From JAJYRX01 sp041655275 (lineage in GTDB: Bacteria; Pseudomonadota; Gammaproteobacteria; Burkholderiales; Burkholderiaceae_B), in assembly GCA_041655275.1 (NCBI GenBank), contig JBBAFU010000012.1, positions 1 to 64,000 on the forward strand: a stretch of DNA of 64,000 nucleotides, in the 5' to 3' direction. Within the stretch, counting starts at the first letter, position 1. The number at the start of each line of letters is the position of its first letter. Positions 17,858-25,719 of this stretch are shown here, piece by piece. Below the pieces are notes generated by a model. The model was not told the DNA's origin, did no database searches, and saw only the letters and a program-made list of their open reading frames with translations. A program made the position numbers and the translations under genes.

Positions 17858-18953
17858 GGTCTTCTCCCAGGGCGCTTGCAGACAAGGCTTCGTTCAAGCG
17901 CTTGCGGCGATTGATCATCTTTACCAGTCCGCTGCGCTGATAACTGAATGCAAGACTGGCTGCCACAAAAATAACGACCAACCCCTTGATCGCATCAATG
18001 ACTGTAATGGGGACACCCACCGCCCGTTGCATCACATTTGCACCGCTTTCCAGACCGGCCATGAAGGCTGACGCAATGATGACGGCAAGTGAATTCGCAT
18101 TCGCGAGAAACGCGATAACGACACCGTCATAGCCATAGCCATCGCTGAACAGATGATACAGACGATATTTGAGCCCGATGACCTCGAACGTGCCCGCCAG
18201 CCCGGCCAGCGCGCCGCCGATGACCATGGACATGATGATGTGCCGGCGCACGGACAGACCTGCATACAGCGCCGCATGCGGGTTGGCGCCCACCGTATTC
18301 ATGCCGAAACCGATGGAGGTGTACTTCAGCACGACGAAAATGACGAACGCCGCCAACACACCGAACAGCGCACCGATATGCGCGTCAGTACCATCCATCA
18401 TGATGGGAAGCAGATATGAGTCCCCCACCTCGTCCGAATAAGGGTAGGGAGCACCTTCCGCGCGCAAGGGTCCGCCGACCGCAAAACTGACCAGATTGAT
18501 CGCAATGTAGTTCATCAACAGTGTGATGATGACCTCGTTCAGATTCCGGTAGGCCTTGAGGATGGCAGGAATCAGGGCCCACAGGGCACCACCCAGCATG
18601 CCGACTGCAATCGTGCCCGGAATGGCCAGCCACATCGGCAAACCGGGCAGCCAAAGGGCGAATAGCGTTGAAAAGAGCGCACCAATGTAAATCTGCCCCT
18701 CGCCCCCGACATTGAACAGGCCGACACGGTAGGGCAAGGCCACAGCCAGACCGGCAAGCAACAGGGGTGACATCTTTGTCAAAGTTGCCGAGAACCCCCA
18801 ATACTCACCATAGGCACCGACAAAAAGTGCCTTGTATGACTCTATGGGGTCATGGCCGGTGATTCGTATCAGCCAGGCACCAACCAGCAGGGACAGCAAG
18901 ACGGCCCAGACCGTCTTGAGCCGATATACCCAGCGAATGAGTTCAAGCTGCAT
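17850..18953 (-). CDS. ABC transporter permease, BMP/nucleoside family (first subunit)
   Basis: A 367-residue permease, longer than its partner, with the family's LAVALPYRVGLFNVGGEGQIYIGALF block, NLNEVIITLLMNYIAINL, and NTVGANPHAALYAGLSVRRH coupling segment (each shown in part). The gene overlaps the ATPase gene by 11 bases and the second permease gene by 8, so the three are translated together. It acts in the inner membrane as half of the channel. Confidence 0.9.
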   Translation of the reverse strand: MQLELIRWVYRLKTVWAVLLSLLVGAWLIRITGHDPIESYKALFVGAYGEYWGFSATLTKMSPLLLAGLAVALPYRVGLFNVGGEGQIYIGALFSTLFALWLPGLPMWLAIPGTIAVGMLGGALWALIPAILKAYRNLNEVIITLLMNYIAINLVSFAVGGPLRAEGAPYPYSDEVGDSYLLPIMMDGTDAHIGALFGVLAAFVIFVVLKYTSIGFGMNTVGANPHAALYAGLSVRRHIIMSMVIGGALAGLAGTFEVIGLKYRLYHLFSDGYGYDGVVIAFLANANSLAVIIASAFMAGLESGANVMQRAVGVPITVIDAIKGLVVIFVAASLAFSYQRSGLVKMINRRKRLNEALSASALGEDRV

Positions 18954-20487
18954 TGCTGTCAGCCTCCCTGAATCCAGCCATCAGTTTTCCTATTTCTTCA
19001 TTGCTTGTTTCGCCCGGCACCACATAGCCGGAAATCGTGCCCTTGTACAGCACTGCGACGCGATCACAGATCGCCAGTATGTGCTCGAGTTCGGTGGATA
19101 TGTAGATGATTGCCACGCCTTTGTTGCGCTCGGCGATCAGGGTATTCTGCACAAATTCGATTGCACCAACGTCCAGCCCCTTGCACGGCTGTGATACGAC
19201 GAGCAGATGAGGCCCGGCCTCGATTTCCCGTGCCAATATCACTTTTTGCTGATTGCCCCCCGACAGCCGGCGGACGGCCTGATGGATACCATCAGCCTTC
19301 ACCTGATATTTGACGACATGCTCTTCTGCGAACTCGCTGATGTAGCGCCGATTGAGGATACCCATCGGTCCTTTGACCGGCTTCTTGTAGAAGTTGCGCA
19401 ACACCATATTGTCGGCAACGCTGTAGTCCAGCACCAGACCTGTCCTGTGCCGATCTTCCGGCACAAAGCCGATCTTCAGCGTATGAATGCGATCCGAAAC
19501 CGAGTAGTCCGAAAGGTCCTTGTTGTCGAGTTTGATCTCGCCGGCGGTATAGGGGCGCAGCCCGGCGAGGACTTCGGCCAGTTCCGCCTGGCCATTACCA
19601 TCCACGCCCGCAAAACCAAGAATCTCTCCAGGCGCAACCTCGAAAGACATGTCGGACAATCCATCGTAGCCGCGATCATTGCGTGCGCGCACATTCCTGA
19701 AAGTAAGCAGCGGCGGCTTTCCGGCCACAATGGCCGTTCGCGCGCTCTCGTCAATCTTGAACACCACATCACGGCCGACCATCAAGCGCGCCAGGTGCCG
19801 GGCGGTCGTATCTTGCGTCACCACCTCATCCGTTACTTTTCCCAAACGCATCACAGTGACACGATCGGACAAGGCCATCACTTCCTCGAGCTTGTGCGTA
19901 ATGAGGATAATGGTTTTCCCACTGGCGCGCAGCTTGCGCAAAACTTCGAAGAAGGACGCCGTTTCGACAGGCGTCAGTACACTTGTCGGCTCATCCAGGA
20001 TGAGCAGGTCGGCATCCCGATACAGACACTTCAGGATTTCCACTCGTTGCTGCATGCCAATCGGCATCCCGGCAATCGTCGCCTCCGGATCGACATCGAA
20101 ACCGAATTCTTCCGAAAGCGCCGCAAGCCGGGCGGCATGCTGCTTCAGATTGAGGCGCCAGCTGCCCGGCAGACCGAGGACGACATTTTCCGTCACAGTC
20201 AGTGGCTCAACCAGCATGAAATGCTGATGCACCATACCAATGCCCAGGCTCATCGCCTTGCGCGGACTTTCAATAGAAACTTCGACACCATCGAACACGA
20301 TCTTCCCGGCATCGGGCTCGAGCAAGCCATACAGCATGCTGACCAGGGTGCTCTTGCCGGCGCCATTCTCGCCAAGAATGGCATGAATCGAGCCACGCTC
20401 TACATGGATGGTCACATCATCGTTGGCGCGTACTGCACCAAATTGCTTGTACAGTGACTGTACAGACAGAATATCTTGCCTCACCAA
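18943..20487 (-). CDS. ABC transporter ATP-binding protein, duplicated NBD (BMP/nucleoside importer)
   Basis: A 514-residue protein with two nucleotide-binding domains. The first has a normal Walker A (GENGAGKST, about 38-46), MPIGMQQRVEILKCL signature region and LLILDEPTSVL. The second has the degenerate P-loop GVDGNGQAE, as in sugar- and nucleoside-importer ATPases, but a good signature LSGGNQQKVILARE and the VSQPCKGLDVGA segment. It energises the two permeases encoded downstream. It lies 60 bases after the binding-protein gene, separated by a strong hairpin. Confidence 0.92.
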   Translation of the reverse strand: MVRQDILSVQSLYKQFGAVRANDDVTIHVERGSIHAILGENGAGKSTLVSMLYGLLEPDAGKIVFDGVEVSIESPRKAMSLGIGMVHQHFMLVEPLTVTENVVLGLPGSWRLNLKQHAARLAALSEEFGFDVDPEATIAGMPIGMQQRVEILKCLYRDADLLILDEPTSVLTPVETASFFEVLRKLRASGKTIILITHKLEEVMALSDRVTVMRLGKVTDEVVTQDTTARHLARLMVGRDVVFKIDESARTAIVAGKPPLLTFRNVRARNDRGYDGLSDMSFEVAPGEILGFAGVDGNGQAELAEVLAGLRPYTAGEIKLDNKDLSDYSVSDRIHTLKIGFVPEDRHRTGLVLDYSVADNMVLRNFYKKPVKGPMGILNRRYISEFAEEHVVKYQVKADGIHQAVRRLSGGNQQKVILAREIEAGPHLLVVSQPCKGLDVGAIEFVQNTLIAERNKGVAIIYISTELEHILAICDRVAVLYKGTISGYVVPGETSNEEIGKLMAGFREADSNAA

Positions 20488-20503
20488 ACCTCTCCCGGCG
20501 GTA

Positions 20504-20528
20504 AGAGGCCGCGCGACCGGCGGCCTCT
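20504..20528 (-). other. Intercistronic hairpin between binding-protein and ATPase genes
   Basis: AGAGGCCGC (20504-20512) pairs with GCGGCCTCT (20520-20528), a 9-bp stem with a 7-base loop, just after the stop of the binding-protein gene on the minus strand. No U-run follows. Hairpins in this position commonly protect the upstream message and let the binding protein be made in excess over the membrane subunits. Confidence 0.55.
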
Positions 20529-20547
20529 CCTCTTCCTGTTGTATTAC

Positions 20548-21504
20548 TTACAGCTTGATTTCGTGGCTGTGAAGCTTGCGGATGACCTCTTCGGTTTCCT
20601 CGACGACCTCCTTGGGAATGGAAGGGTGATACGTTCCCAGCGTCCCGGCGTCCGTACCGATCTCAACCTGATAGACTTCGTTGCTGACCTTGCCTTCCAT
20701 GGCATCCTTCAGGAAATCGACAATGGCAACACGGAAATCCATGACCGCTGACTGCAGTGCCGTATCAGGCCAGTTTTCGTAAACGTCCTGCCACACGCCA
20801 AAGGCCCAGGCGCCTTTTTCCTGTGCTGCCTGCAACACGCCGATCTGGGCATTATCCAGCAACGAAAACACGACCTCGATATCCTGATCAAGCTGGTTGA
20901 GCGCCGCCTCCTTTCCTTTGGCGACATCATCCCACTCGTTGGTGTAGGTCACGAGAAATTCGGCATCCGGATGGACGCTGACAAAACCTTTCTTGTAGCC
21001 ATCTTCAAGGTCTGTCGCGATCTGGATCTTCTGGCCGCTGATATAGCCGGTCTTTGGTTTCTCGGACATCTTGCCTGCAAGAAAACCCAGCGCATAACCA
21101 AATTGCTTGAAATTAAAAGTAAGGGAGGCGACGCCCTGGTCTTTCACAAAACCATTGGTCACGACAAAAAGCGTGTCCTTGTTGCGTTTTGCCGCACGCT
21201 TGGCGGCATCAACCCATTCGCCGCCATGACCAAAGACAACGTTGTAGCCTCTGCGACCATAATCGGACATGGCTTCCAGCTGATCCGGCTGAGCCACTTT
21301 TTCGCTGTAAGCCACCTCGATGCCGAGCACCTCCTTGGCGCGCATAATGGCTTCATAGCCCTGCTGATTCCATGATTGGTCGGTGATGCTTCCCGGCATC
21401 ACCATTGCAGCCTTGAACGAGCTGTCAGCCGCCTGTGCCGCACCCGTCATCGCGACAAAGGTACTGGCAAGCATGACATTGCCCAGGATGGATCTGATTT
21501 TCAT
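20548..21504 (-). CDS. BMP-family ABC transporter substrate-binding protein
   Basis: A 318-residue periplasmic protein. It has a signal peptide ending GAAQA (about residue 26), then the family pattern VMPGSITDQSWNQQGYEAI, VFGHGGEWVDAAK, LTFNFKQFGYALGFLAGKMS and FGVWQDVYENWPD. The BMP family (PnrA/Med type) binds purine nucleosides and other small polar ligands. The signal sequence has no clear lipobox Cys. In this operon with ureohydrolases, an ammonia-lyase and a deacetylase-fold hydrolase, the ligand may be a guanidino or ureido compound, which remains to be shown. Confidence 0.9.
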   Translation of the reverse strand: MKIRSILGNVMLASTFVAMTGAAQAADSSFKAAMVMPGSITDQSWNQQGYEAIMRAKEVLGIEVAYSEKVAQPDQLEAMSDYGRRGYNVVFGHGGEWVDAAKRAAKRNKDTLFVVTNGFVKDQGVASLTFNFKQFGYALGFLAGKMSEKPKTGYISGQKIQIATDLEDGYKKGFVSVHPDAEFLVTYTNEWDDVAKGKEAALNQLDQDIEVVFSLLDNAQIGVLQAAQEKGAWAFGVWQDVYENWPDTALQSAVMDFRVAIVDFLKDAMEGKVSNEVYQVEIGTDAGTLGTYHPSIPKEVVEETEEVIRKLHSHEIKL

Positions 21505-21574
21505 GATGACTCCTCATTGGTAGAATAAAGTTGACATGGACGCTTGATCATCGTCTCTGTCAATAGTGGGACAT

Positions 21575-21598
21575 CCGTGGCCCGGCCACTGGCCACGG
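21575..21598 (-). other. Hairpin before binding-protein gene
   Basis: CCGTGGCC (21575-21582) pairs with GGCCACGG (21591-21598) in the 101-base gap after the deacetylase-family gene. There is no U-run, so it looks like a processing or partial-attenuation structure rather than a full terminator. Confidence 0.35.
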
Positions 21599-21605
21599 AC
21601 CTGAC

Positions 21606-22505
21606 TCAATCGGTCTTGCGATGCAGTGACACCGGCTCGGTTCGATAGGGTAGTTCGACGATCCGGGGGCTGTGCTCCCCGGCATCGATGCATTGGCGCA
21701 CATGAGCCGCAATCTCGCCCAGTGTGGCGAACCAGACATCCTTCTCACGAATTTCAAGCAGCAGCTTTTCTATGGCGTGCCATCGACCCAGACGCCCGGT
21801 CAGAAACGGATGCCAGATGGTCATCCATACGCCACCGTGAGCGTAATGCGCCTCGAACTCCTCGCGATAGTTGGCAATGGCGTCGCTTGGTGTTTTCACC
21901 GGAACCGAATAACCCAGCTCCGGCGTGTGCGCATACTGCGGGTAATCATCCATTCCCCAGTGCGCCGGAATTTCTATCAGCTCGCCACCGCCGGCCCGGA
22001 TCACATAGGGCTGATCATCCTCCATGAGAGAGGAGTCGTATACGAAGCCTTCCCGAACCAGCAGCTCTGCCGTATTTCTGGAAAAAGAATACATGGGTGC
22101 ACGCCAGCCCCGGACTTGTGTTCCACCGATTTTCTCGAGCGACGCACGTGCGCGGCATAGCCAATAATGCTCCTCATCCCGGGTAAAATCAAAAGATGAC
22201 TCGTGAATATAGCTGTGCAAGGCTATTTCATGGCCTTGATCAACCATGGACTGCACAGCACCCGGATGCGTCTCCGCACACCACGCCGGTACGAAAAACG
22301 TTTGCTTGACATCGAGCTTGCGGTAGGTTTCCAGGATACGTGGTATCGCTACCTCCGGACCATAACGCAACATCGAGGTTGCGGTTACAAGGTCAGGTGC
22401 GCGGTCGCGCTGGGCAATATGGACCAGGCTGTCCGCATCCATGTCAAAGGTGACAGCAACGGCACAACGGGCGCCATTGGGCCACTTGATCGGGTTTCTG
22501 ATCAT
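21606..22505 (-). CDS. Polysaccharide deacetylase family (NodB-fold) hydrolase, PuuE-like
   Basis: A 299-residue carbohydrate esterase 4 / NodB-homology protein. The metal site is visible as Asp residues in VTFDMDAD (18-24) and the HSYIH motif (97-101). Further blocks are VKQTFFVPAW, GWRAPMYSFSRNT and WMTIWHPFLTGRLGR. It has no signal peptide, so it acts in the cytoplasm on a small molecule rather than on cell wall. Cytoplasmic members such as PuuE hydrolyse cyclic amides (allantoin). Gene order with the importer and ureohydrolase 3 suggests hydrolysis of a cyclic or acylated nitrogen compound. Confidence 0.82.
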   Translation of the reverse strand: MIRNPIKWPNGARCAVAVTFDMDADSLVHIAQRDRAPDLVTATSMLRYGPEVAIPRILETYRKLDVKQTFFVPAWCAETHPGAVQSMVDQGHEIALHSYIHESSFDFTRDEEHYWLCRARASLEKIGGTQVRGWRAPMYSFSRNTAELLVREGFVYDSSLMEDDQPYVIRAGGGELIEIPAHWGMDDYPQYAHTPELGYSVPVKTPSDAIANYREEFEAHYAHGGVWMTIWHPFLTGRLGRWHAIEKLLLEIREKDVWFATLGEIAAHVRQCIDAGEHSPRIVELPYRTEPVSLHRKTD

Positions 22506-22566
22506 TTCTGATACTCCACGGTACGTGTTGTTCTAGGGGTATATTTGCAAGAACGCCGCCGTATCA

Positions 22567-23577
22567 TCACTGGGCCTCTTGCGTGCTATGAGCGGTTTTC
22601 CAGCTGTCCTTTCTGTCAAGGCGAATGGCTGCAAGACAGGCCATGGCCTCCGCGAACAGGCGCGCCGCCAGAGTGGACGTTGTTCCACTACGGCTGTCAA
22701 AGTCGGGGGCCACCTCAACAACATCAAAGCCAATGAAGCCATTCCGGGCCACAATACGCAAGCCCTGAATGATCTCGCGAGACGTCAGACCGCCCGGCTC
22801 AGGGCTGTTGGTGCCGGGTGCAAACCCGGGATCCACGCTGTCAATATCGACACTGACGTAAATCGGACTTTGTCCACCGTCGCTCGCGATCTCGAGCGCC
22901 TGCGATGCAATGGCAACCATGCCTTGCGCTTCGACCTGCGCCATCGGGAAGACGGTGATGCCCAGGGCCTTGTATCGCGGCGTCCACTCGGGCAGATTGC
23001 GCGGCCCTCTTGCGCCAATAATCACCACCCGTTCCGGATCTACATTCGGCAGCTCGCAAATCCTTTGTATCGGTGACGCCCGTGTCAGACGGTCACCCTG
23101 AAAGGATTCGCTCAAATCAAGGTGGGTGTCGAAGACGACAAGCCCCACCGGTTTCGACTGATGACGTGCCAGTGCATCGACCGCAGGATAGGTGATGCCA
23201 TGATCACCGCCTATGCTCATCGGAATGATGCCTTTCGCGCTCAGCGCATCGAGGCGCTGGATGAAGCGTCGGTAGCTTTCCGCATTATCTCCGGCAACGA
23301 CATCGACATTCCCGACATCAATCGCACGTATCGTCGATAGCACCGGGATGTCCCAGTCAAAGTTGTAGTCTCCGAAAAGCAGGGAATATTTCCTGATTTC
23401 ATCCGGTGCACGGCGGGTAGCACCCCCCCTGAAGGTAGCGAGCCCGTCATAAGGCATGCCGATCACGGCAACTTCAACATCCGTGCCCGTGAGTGCAGGA
23501 TCATATTTCAGGGCCATGAAGGGCGGCACGTCGCCGTAAATCATAGGCACACCCGCAGTACTCAAAGACTCCCGCAT
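22567..23577 (-). CDS. Agmatinase-family ureohydrolase, paralog 3 (divergent substrate loop)
   Basis: A 336-residue ureohydrolase. Metal ligands are kept: GGDHG (123-127), DTHLD (150-154, Thr for the usual Ala), SVDIDSVDP (242-250) with APGTNSPEPGG, and Glu 288 in VEVAPDFD. The loop that in typical agmatinases reads HGTPF is here RASPI (166-170), so the His used for proton transfer and guanidino recognition is missing. Loss of this His is also seen in formiminoglutamase-type members, so the substrate may be a formimino rather than a guanidino compound. It is the first gene of the minus-strand run leading to the deacetylase-fold protein, importer, lyase and LysR gene. Confidence 0.85.
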   Translation of the reverse strand: MRESLSTAGVPMIYGDVPPFMALKYDPALTGTDVEVAVIGMPYDGLATFRGGATRRAPDEIRKYSLLFGDYNFDWDIPVLSTIRAIDVGNVDVVAGDNAESYRRFIQRLDALSAKGIIPMSIGGDHGITYPAVDALARHQSKPVGLVVFDTHLDLSESFQGDRLTRASPIQRICELPNVDPERVVIIGARGPRNLPEWTPRYKALGITVFPMAQVEAQGMVAIASQALEIASDGGQSPIYVSVDIDSVDPGFAPGTNSPEPGGLTSREIIQGLRIVARNGFIGFDVVEVAPDFDSRSGTTSTLAARLFAEAMACLAAIRLDRKDSWKTAHSTQEAQ

Positions 23578-23615
23578 CGACCGTCTCCCGAAATTTGTGA
23601 TATCGCCTTTTTTGA

Positions 23616-23673
23616 TTTACTTCATACTAGCATCATGATTTGTCGCCTGTAAATTCGCTATATATGAAGTAAA
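23616..23673. promoter_or_regulatory. Dyad operator and promoter region between ureohydrolase 3 and creatininase-like genes
   Basis: Two 11-base arms form a perfect inverted repeat: TTTACTTCATA at 23616-23626 and TATGAAGTAAA at 23663-23673. They are 47 bases centre to centre, in the 226-base gap between divergent genes. A possible plus-strand promoter TTGTCG (23640-23645), 17 bases, TATGAA (23663-23668) would place its -10 in the right arm, so a bound regulator would occlude it. The spacing suits a dimer or tetramer touching both arms. No -35/-10 pair for the minus-strand operon was convincing. Confidence 0.5.
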
Positions 23674-23803
23674 CTTGCTTTTTTTAAAAATCAAGGATTC
23701 AAGCATGCGTGCTATTGTCTATCGGTAGTAATCCAGGGTCACCGCTCAACAAGAAGAAAACCCTGAACGATACAACACAACCCCCCAATGGAGACAGCGC
23801 GAC

Positions 23804-24592
23804 ATGAGCTCGAAGACACGAATGATTCAGGAGATGGATTGGGTCACCTATCAGAAGCATGTGGCAAATGGCGCCATTGCTATGCTGCCTGTCGGTGCGA
23901 CAGAGCAGCACGGGCCCCACATGGCGTTGTCCGTTGATGCGATCTTGCCGTCGGCCGTTGCCAGGGAGGCTGCGTCCCACGTGAATGGCCTGGTTGCACC
24001 GGCCCTGCCCTACGGTTGCCGCTCGCTCCCGCGCTGTGGCGGCGGAGAGGCTTTCCCCGGAACGCTGAGCATCGCCTCGCACACTTTTTCACTTCTGGTG
24101 AAGGACGTCATCTGCGCACTGGTCAAGGACGGTTTCCGACGAGTCGTCGTTATGCCCGGCCATTTCGAGAACATCTGGCCTGCAAACGAAGGCATTCAAC
24201 TGGCCCTGGATCACCTGGCAGGCAGAGGGCTGGATGATCTGTCCATCCTGCGCGTAGATTTCTTCGAACTCGTACGGCCGGAAACACTCGACGCCCTGTT
24301 TCCCAACGGTTTTCCCGGCACGGAGCTCGAACATGCAGCGCTACTCGAAACCTCGCTGATGCTGCACGTGGCGCCAGCTCTTGTCGACACGAGCAAGATT
24401 CCTGACGATGGGCCGGCCCGGGTACCCGCCTACGATCGTTTTCCAAAACCCGCCGGCTATATTCCTCCATCCGGGGTGTTGGCCCCCGCCCAGGGAGCCA
24501 GTGCCGAAAAAGGCGCGCTACTCATGAAGGACCATGTCGAGGGCGTTGTGGCTGCGATCCGGGATGGTTTTGAGCTTCCGGGCAGCAACTGA
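23804..24592 (+). CDS. Creatininase-family amidohydrolase
   Basis: A 262-residue protein close in size to creatininase (about 260). The metal ligands fall at the same places as in creatininase: Glu 34 and His 36 (GATEQHGPH), Asp 45, His 120 and Glu 122 (MPGHFENIW). The GGGEAFPGTLSI block also matches. Creatininase opens the cyclic guanidine creatinine to creatine; other family members open different lactams. It is divergent from ureohydrolase 3 and is followed 80 bases later by ureohydrolase 4 on the same strand, suggesting ring opening followed by removal of urea or an amidino group. The true substrate is not proven. Confidence 0.85.
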   Translation: MSSKTRMIQEMDWVTYQKHVANGAIAMLPVGATEQHGPHMALSVDAILPSAVAREAASHVNGLVAPALPYGCRSLPRCGGGEAFPGTLSIASHTFSLLVKDVICALVKDGFRRVVVMPGHFENIWPANEGIQLALDHLAGRGLDDLSILRVDFFELVRPETLDALFPNGFPGTELEHAALLETSLMLHVAPALVDTSKIPDDGPARVPAYDRFPKPAGYIPPSGVLAPAQGASAEKGALLMKDHVEGVVAAIRDGFELPGSN

Positions 24593-24672
24593 TTGATACC
24601 CGCCAACAAGAAGGAGCGCTTCCCGACTCGCGAGGAAGCGACTTCCACCCCATTTTCAACAAGGAGCATGCA

Positions 24673-25629
24673 ATGAGCGAGCACAATACGAGAGCGCCCC
24701 GTTCCATCTTTCAGACTTTTCTTGATCTGCCCTATGTCGCCAATGTCGCTGATGTCGATGCAGAAATTGCCATCATCGGCATGCCTTATGGTGACCCTTA
24801 TTCGGTTGACGAGCTGGTGAACGACCAGACAAATGCACCCACTGCCCTGCGCCGCGCCTCCATGCGCCTGTGCCAGTCACTGGACCGCTACGATTTCGAC
24901 ATCGGCGGCACGGTTTTCGATGGTCGCCCCATCAGAATGGTGGACATGGGAGACATCGCGGCGGACTTGCAGGACATCCATCACCATTACCGTTTCGCAG
25001 AACAAACCATTCGCGCACTGGTAGCCAAAGGTGTGCTGCCCATCTCCATCGGCGGTGATCACGGCATTCCCATCCCCATCCTGCGCGGGCTGGATCAAAT
25101 GGGTCCCGTCACGATCATTCACCTCGATGCGCATCTTGATTGGCGCGATGAAGTCAACGATGTCAGGGAAGGCTTCTCGAGCACTATCCGCCGGGCTTCC
25201 GAGATGGCGCATATCGGCCAGATTTTTCAGCTGGGGATTCGCGGCTCCGGCAGTGCCCGGCCCGAGGAAGTGGAAGATGCGCTGGCGCACGGCGCCCAGA
25301 TCATCACGCATGCCGAGTGGGAAGACGCAGGGACTGCTGCCATCCTGGAACGGATACCGGACAACGGCAACTACTACATCACCATTGACGCGGATGGCTT
25401 CGACCCGTCGGTGATGCCGGCAGTGGCTCTGCCGCAACCCGGTGGTATCAAATACCGGGAAGCCATTGACCTGATCAAGGGCATTGTCGCCAAAGGCCGG
25501 GTTATTGGCATGGATATCGTGGAGATCACCCCGGAACGCGACGTCAATGAAATCTCGTCAATCACAGCGGGACACATCATCCTGAACCTCATTGGCGCGG
25601 CGGTGCGCGCCAATTATTTCGAACGCTAG
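24673..25629 (+). CDS. Agmatinase-family ureohydrolase, paralog 4 (divergent loops)
   Basis: A 318-residue member. Metal-site motifs are present: GGDHG (127-131), DAHLD (152-156), TIDADGFDP (237-245) and Glu 284 in VEITPERD. Two active-site loops differ from the common pattern: GFSSTIRR (167-174) stands where HGTPFRR normally lies, and MPAVALPQPGG replaces APGTGTPxxGG. The altered loops imply a substrate different from agmatine. It is co-oriented with the creatininase homolog and followed by a good terminator, so the two form a two-gene unit; it may act on the product of that enzyme. An AAGGAG site precedes the ATG. Confidence 0.85.
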   Translation: MSEHNTRAPRSIFQTFLDLPYVANVADVDAEIAIIGMPYGDPYSVDELVNDQTNAPTALRRASMRLCQSLDRYDFDIGGTVFDGRPIRMVDMGDIAADLQDIHHHYRFAEQTIRALVAKGVLPISIGGDHGIPIPILRGLDQMGPVTIIHLDAHLDWRDEVNDVREGFSSTIRRASEMAHIGQIFQLGIRGSGSARPEEVEDALAHGAQIITHAEWEDAGTAAILERIPDNGNYYITIDADGFDPSVMPAVALPQPGGIKYREAIDLIKGIVAKGRVIGMDIVEITPERDVNEISSITAGHIILNLIGAAVRANYFER

Positions 25630-25657
25630 CCAGCGTATTGAACTGATTCAGAATTGA

Positions 25658-25697
25658 GGACTCCCTGTAATCCATGCAGGGAGTCCTTCTTGCTTCC
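25658..25697 (+). terminator. Rho-independent terminator after creatininase–ureohydrolase operon
   Basis: GGACTCCCTG (25658-25667) pairs with CAGGGAGTCC (25677-25686), a perfect 10-bp stem, followed by TTCTTGCTT. It closes the plus-strand two-gene unit and separates it from the convergent ureohydrolase 5. Confidence 0.8.
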
Positions 25698-25719
25698 ACA
25701 GCGTGTGGGTGCAACCGGA

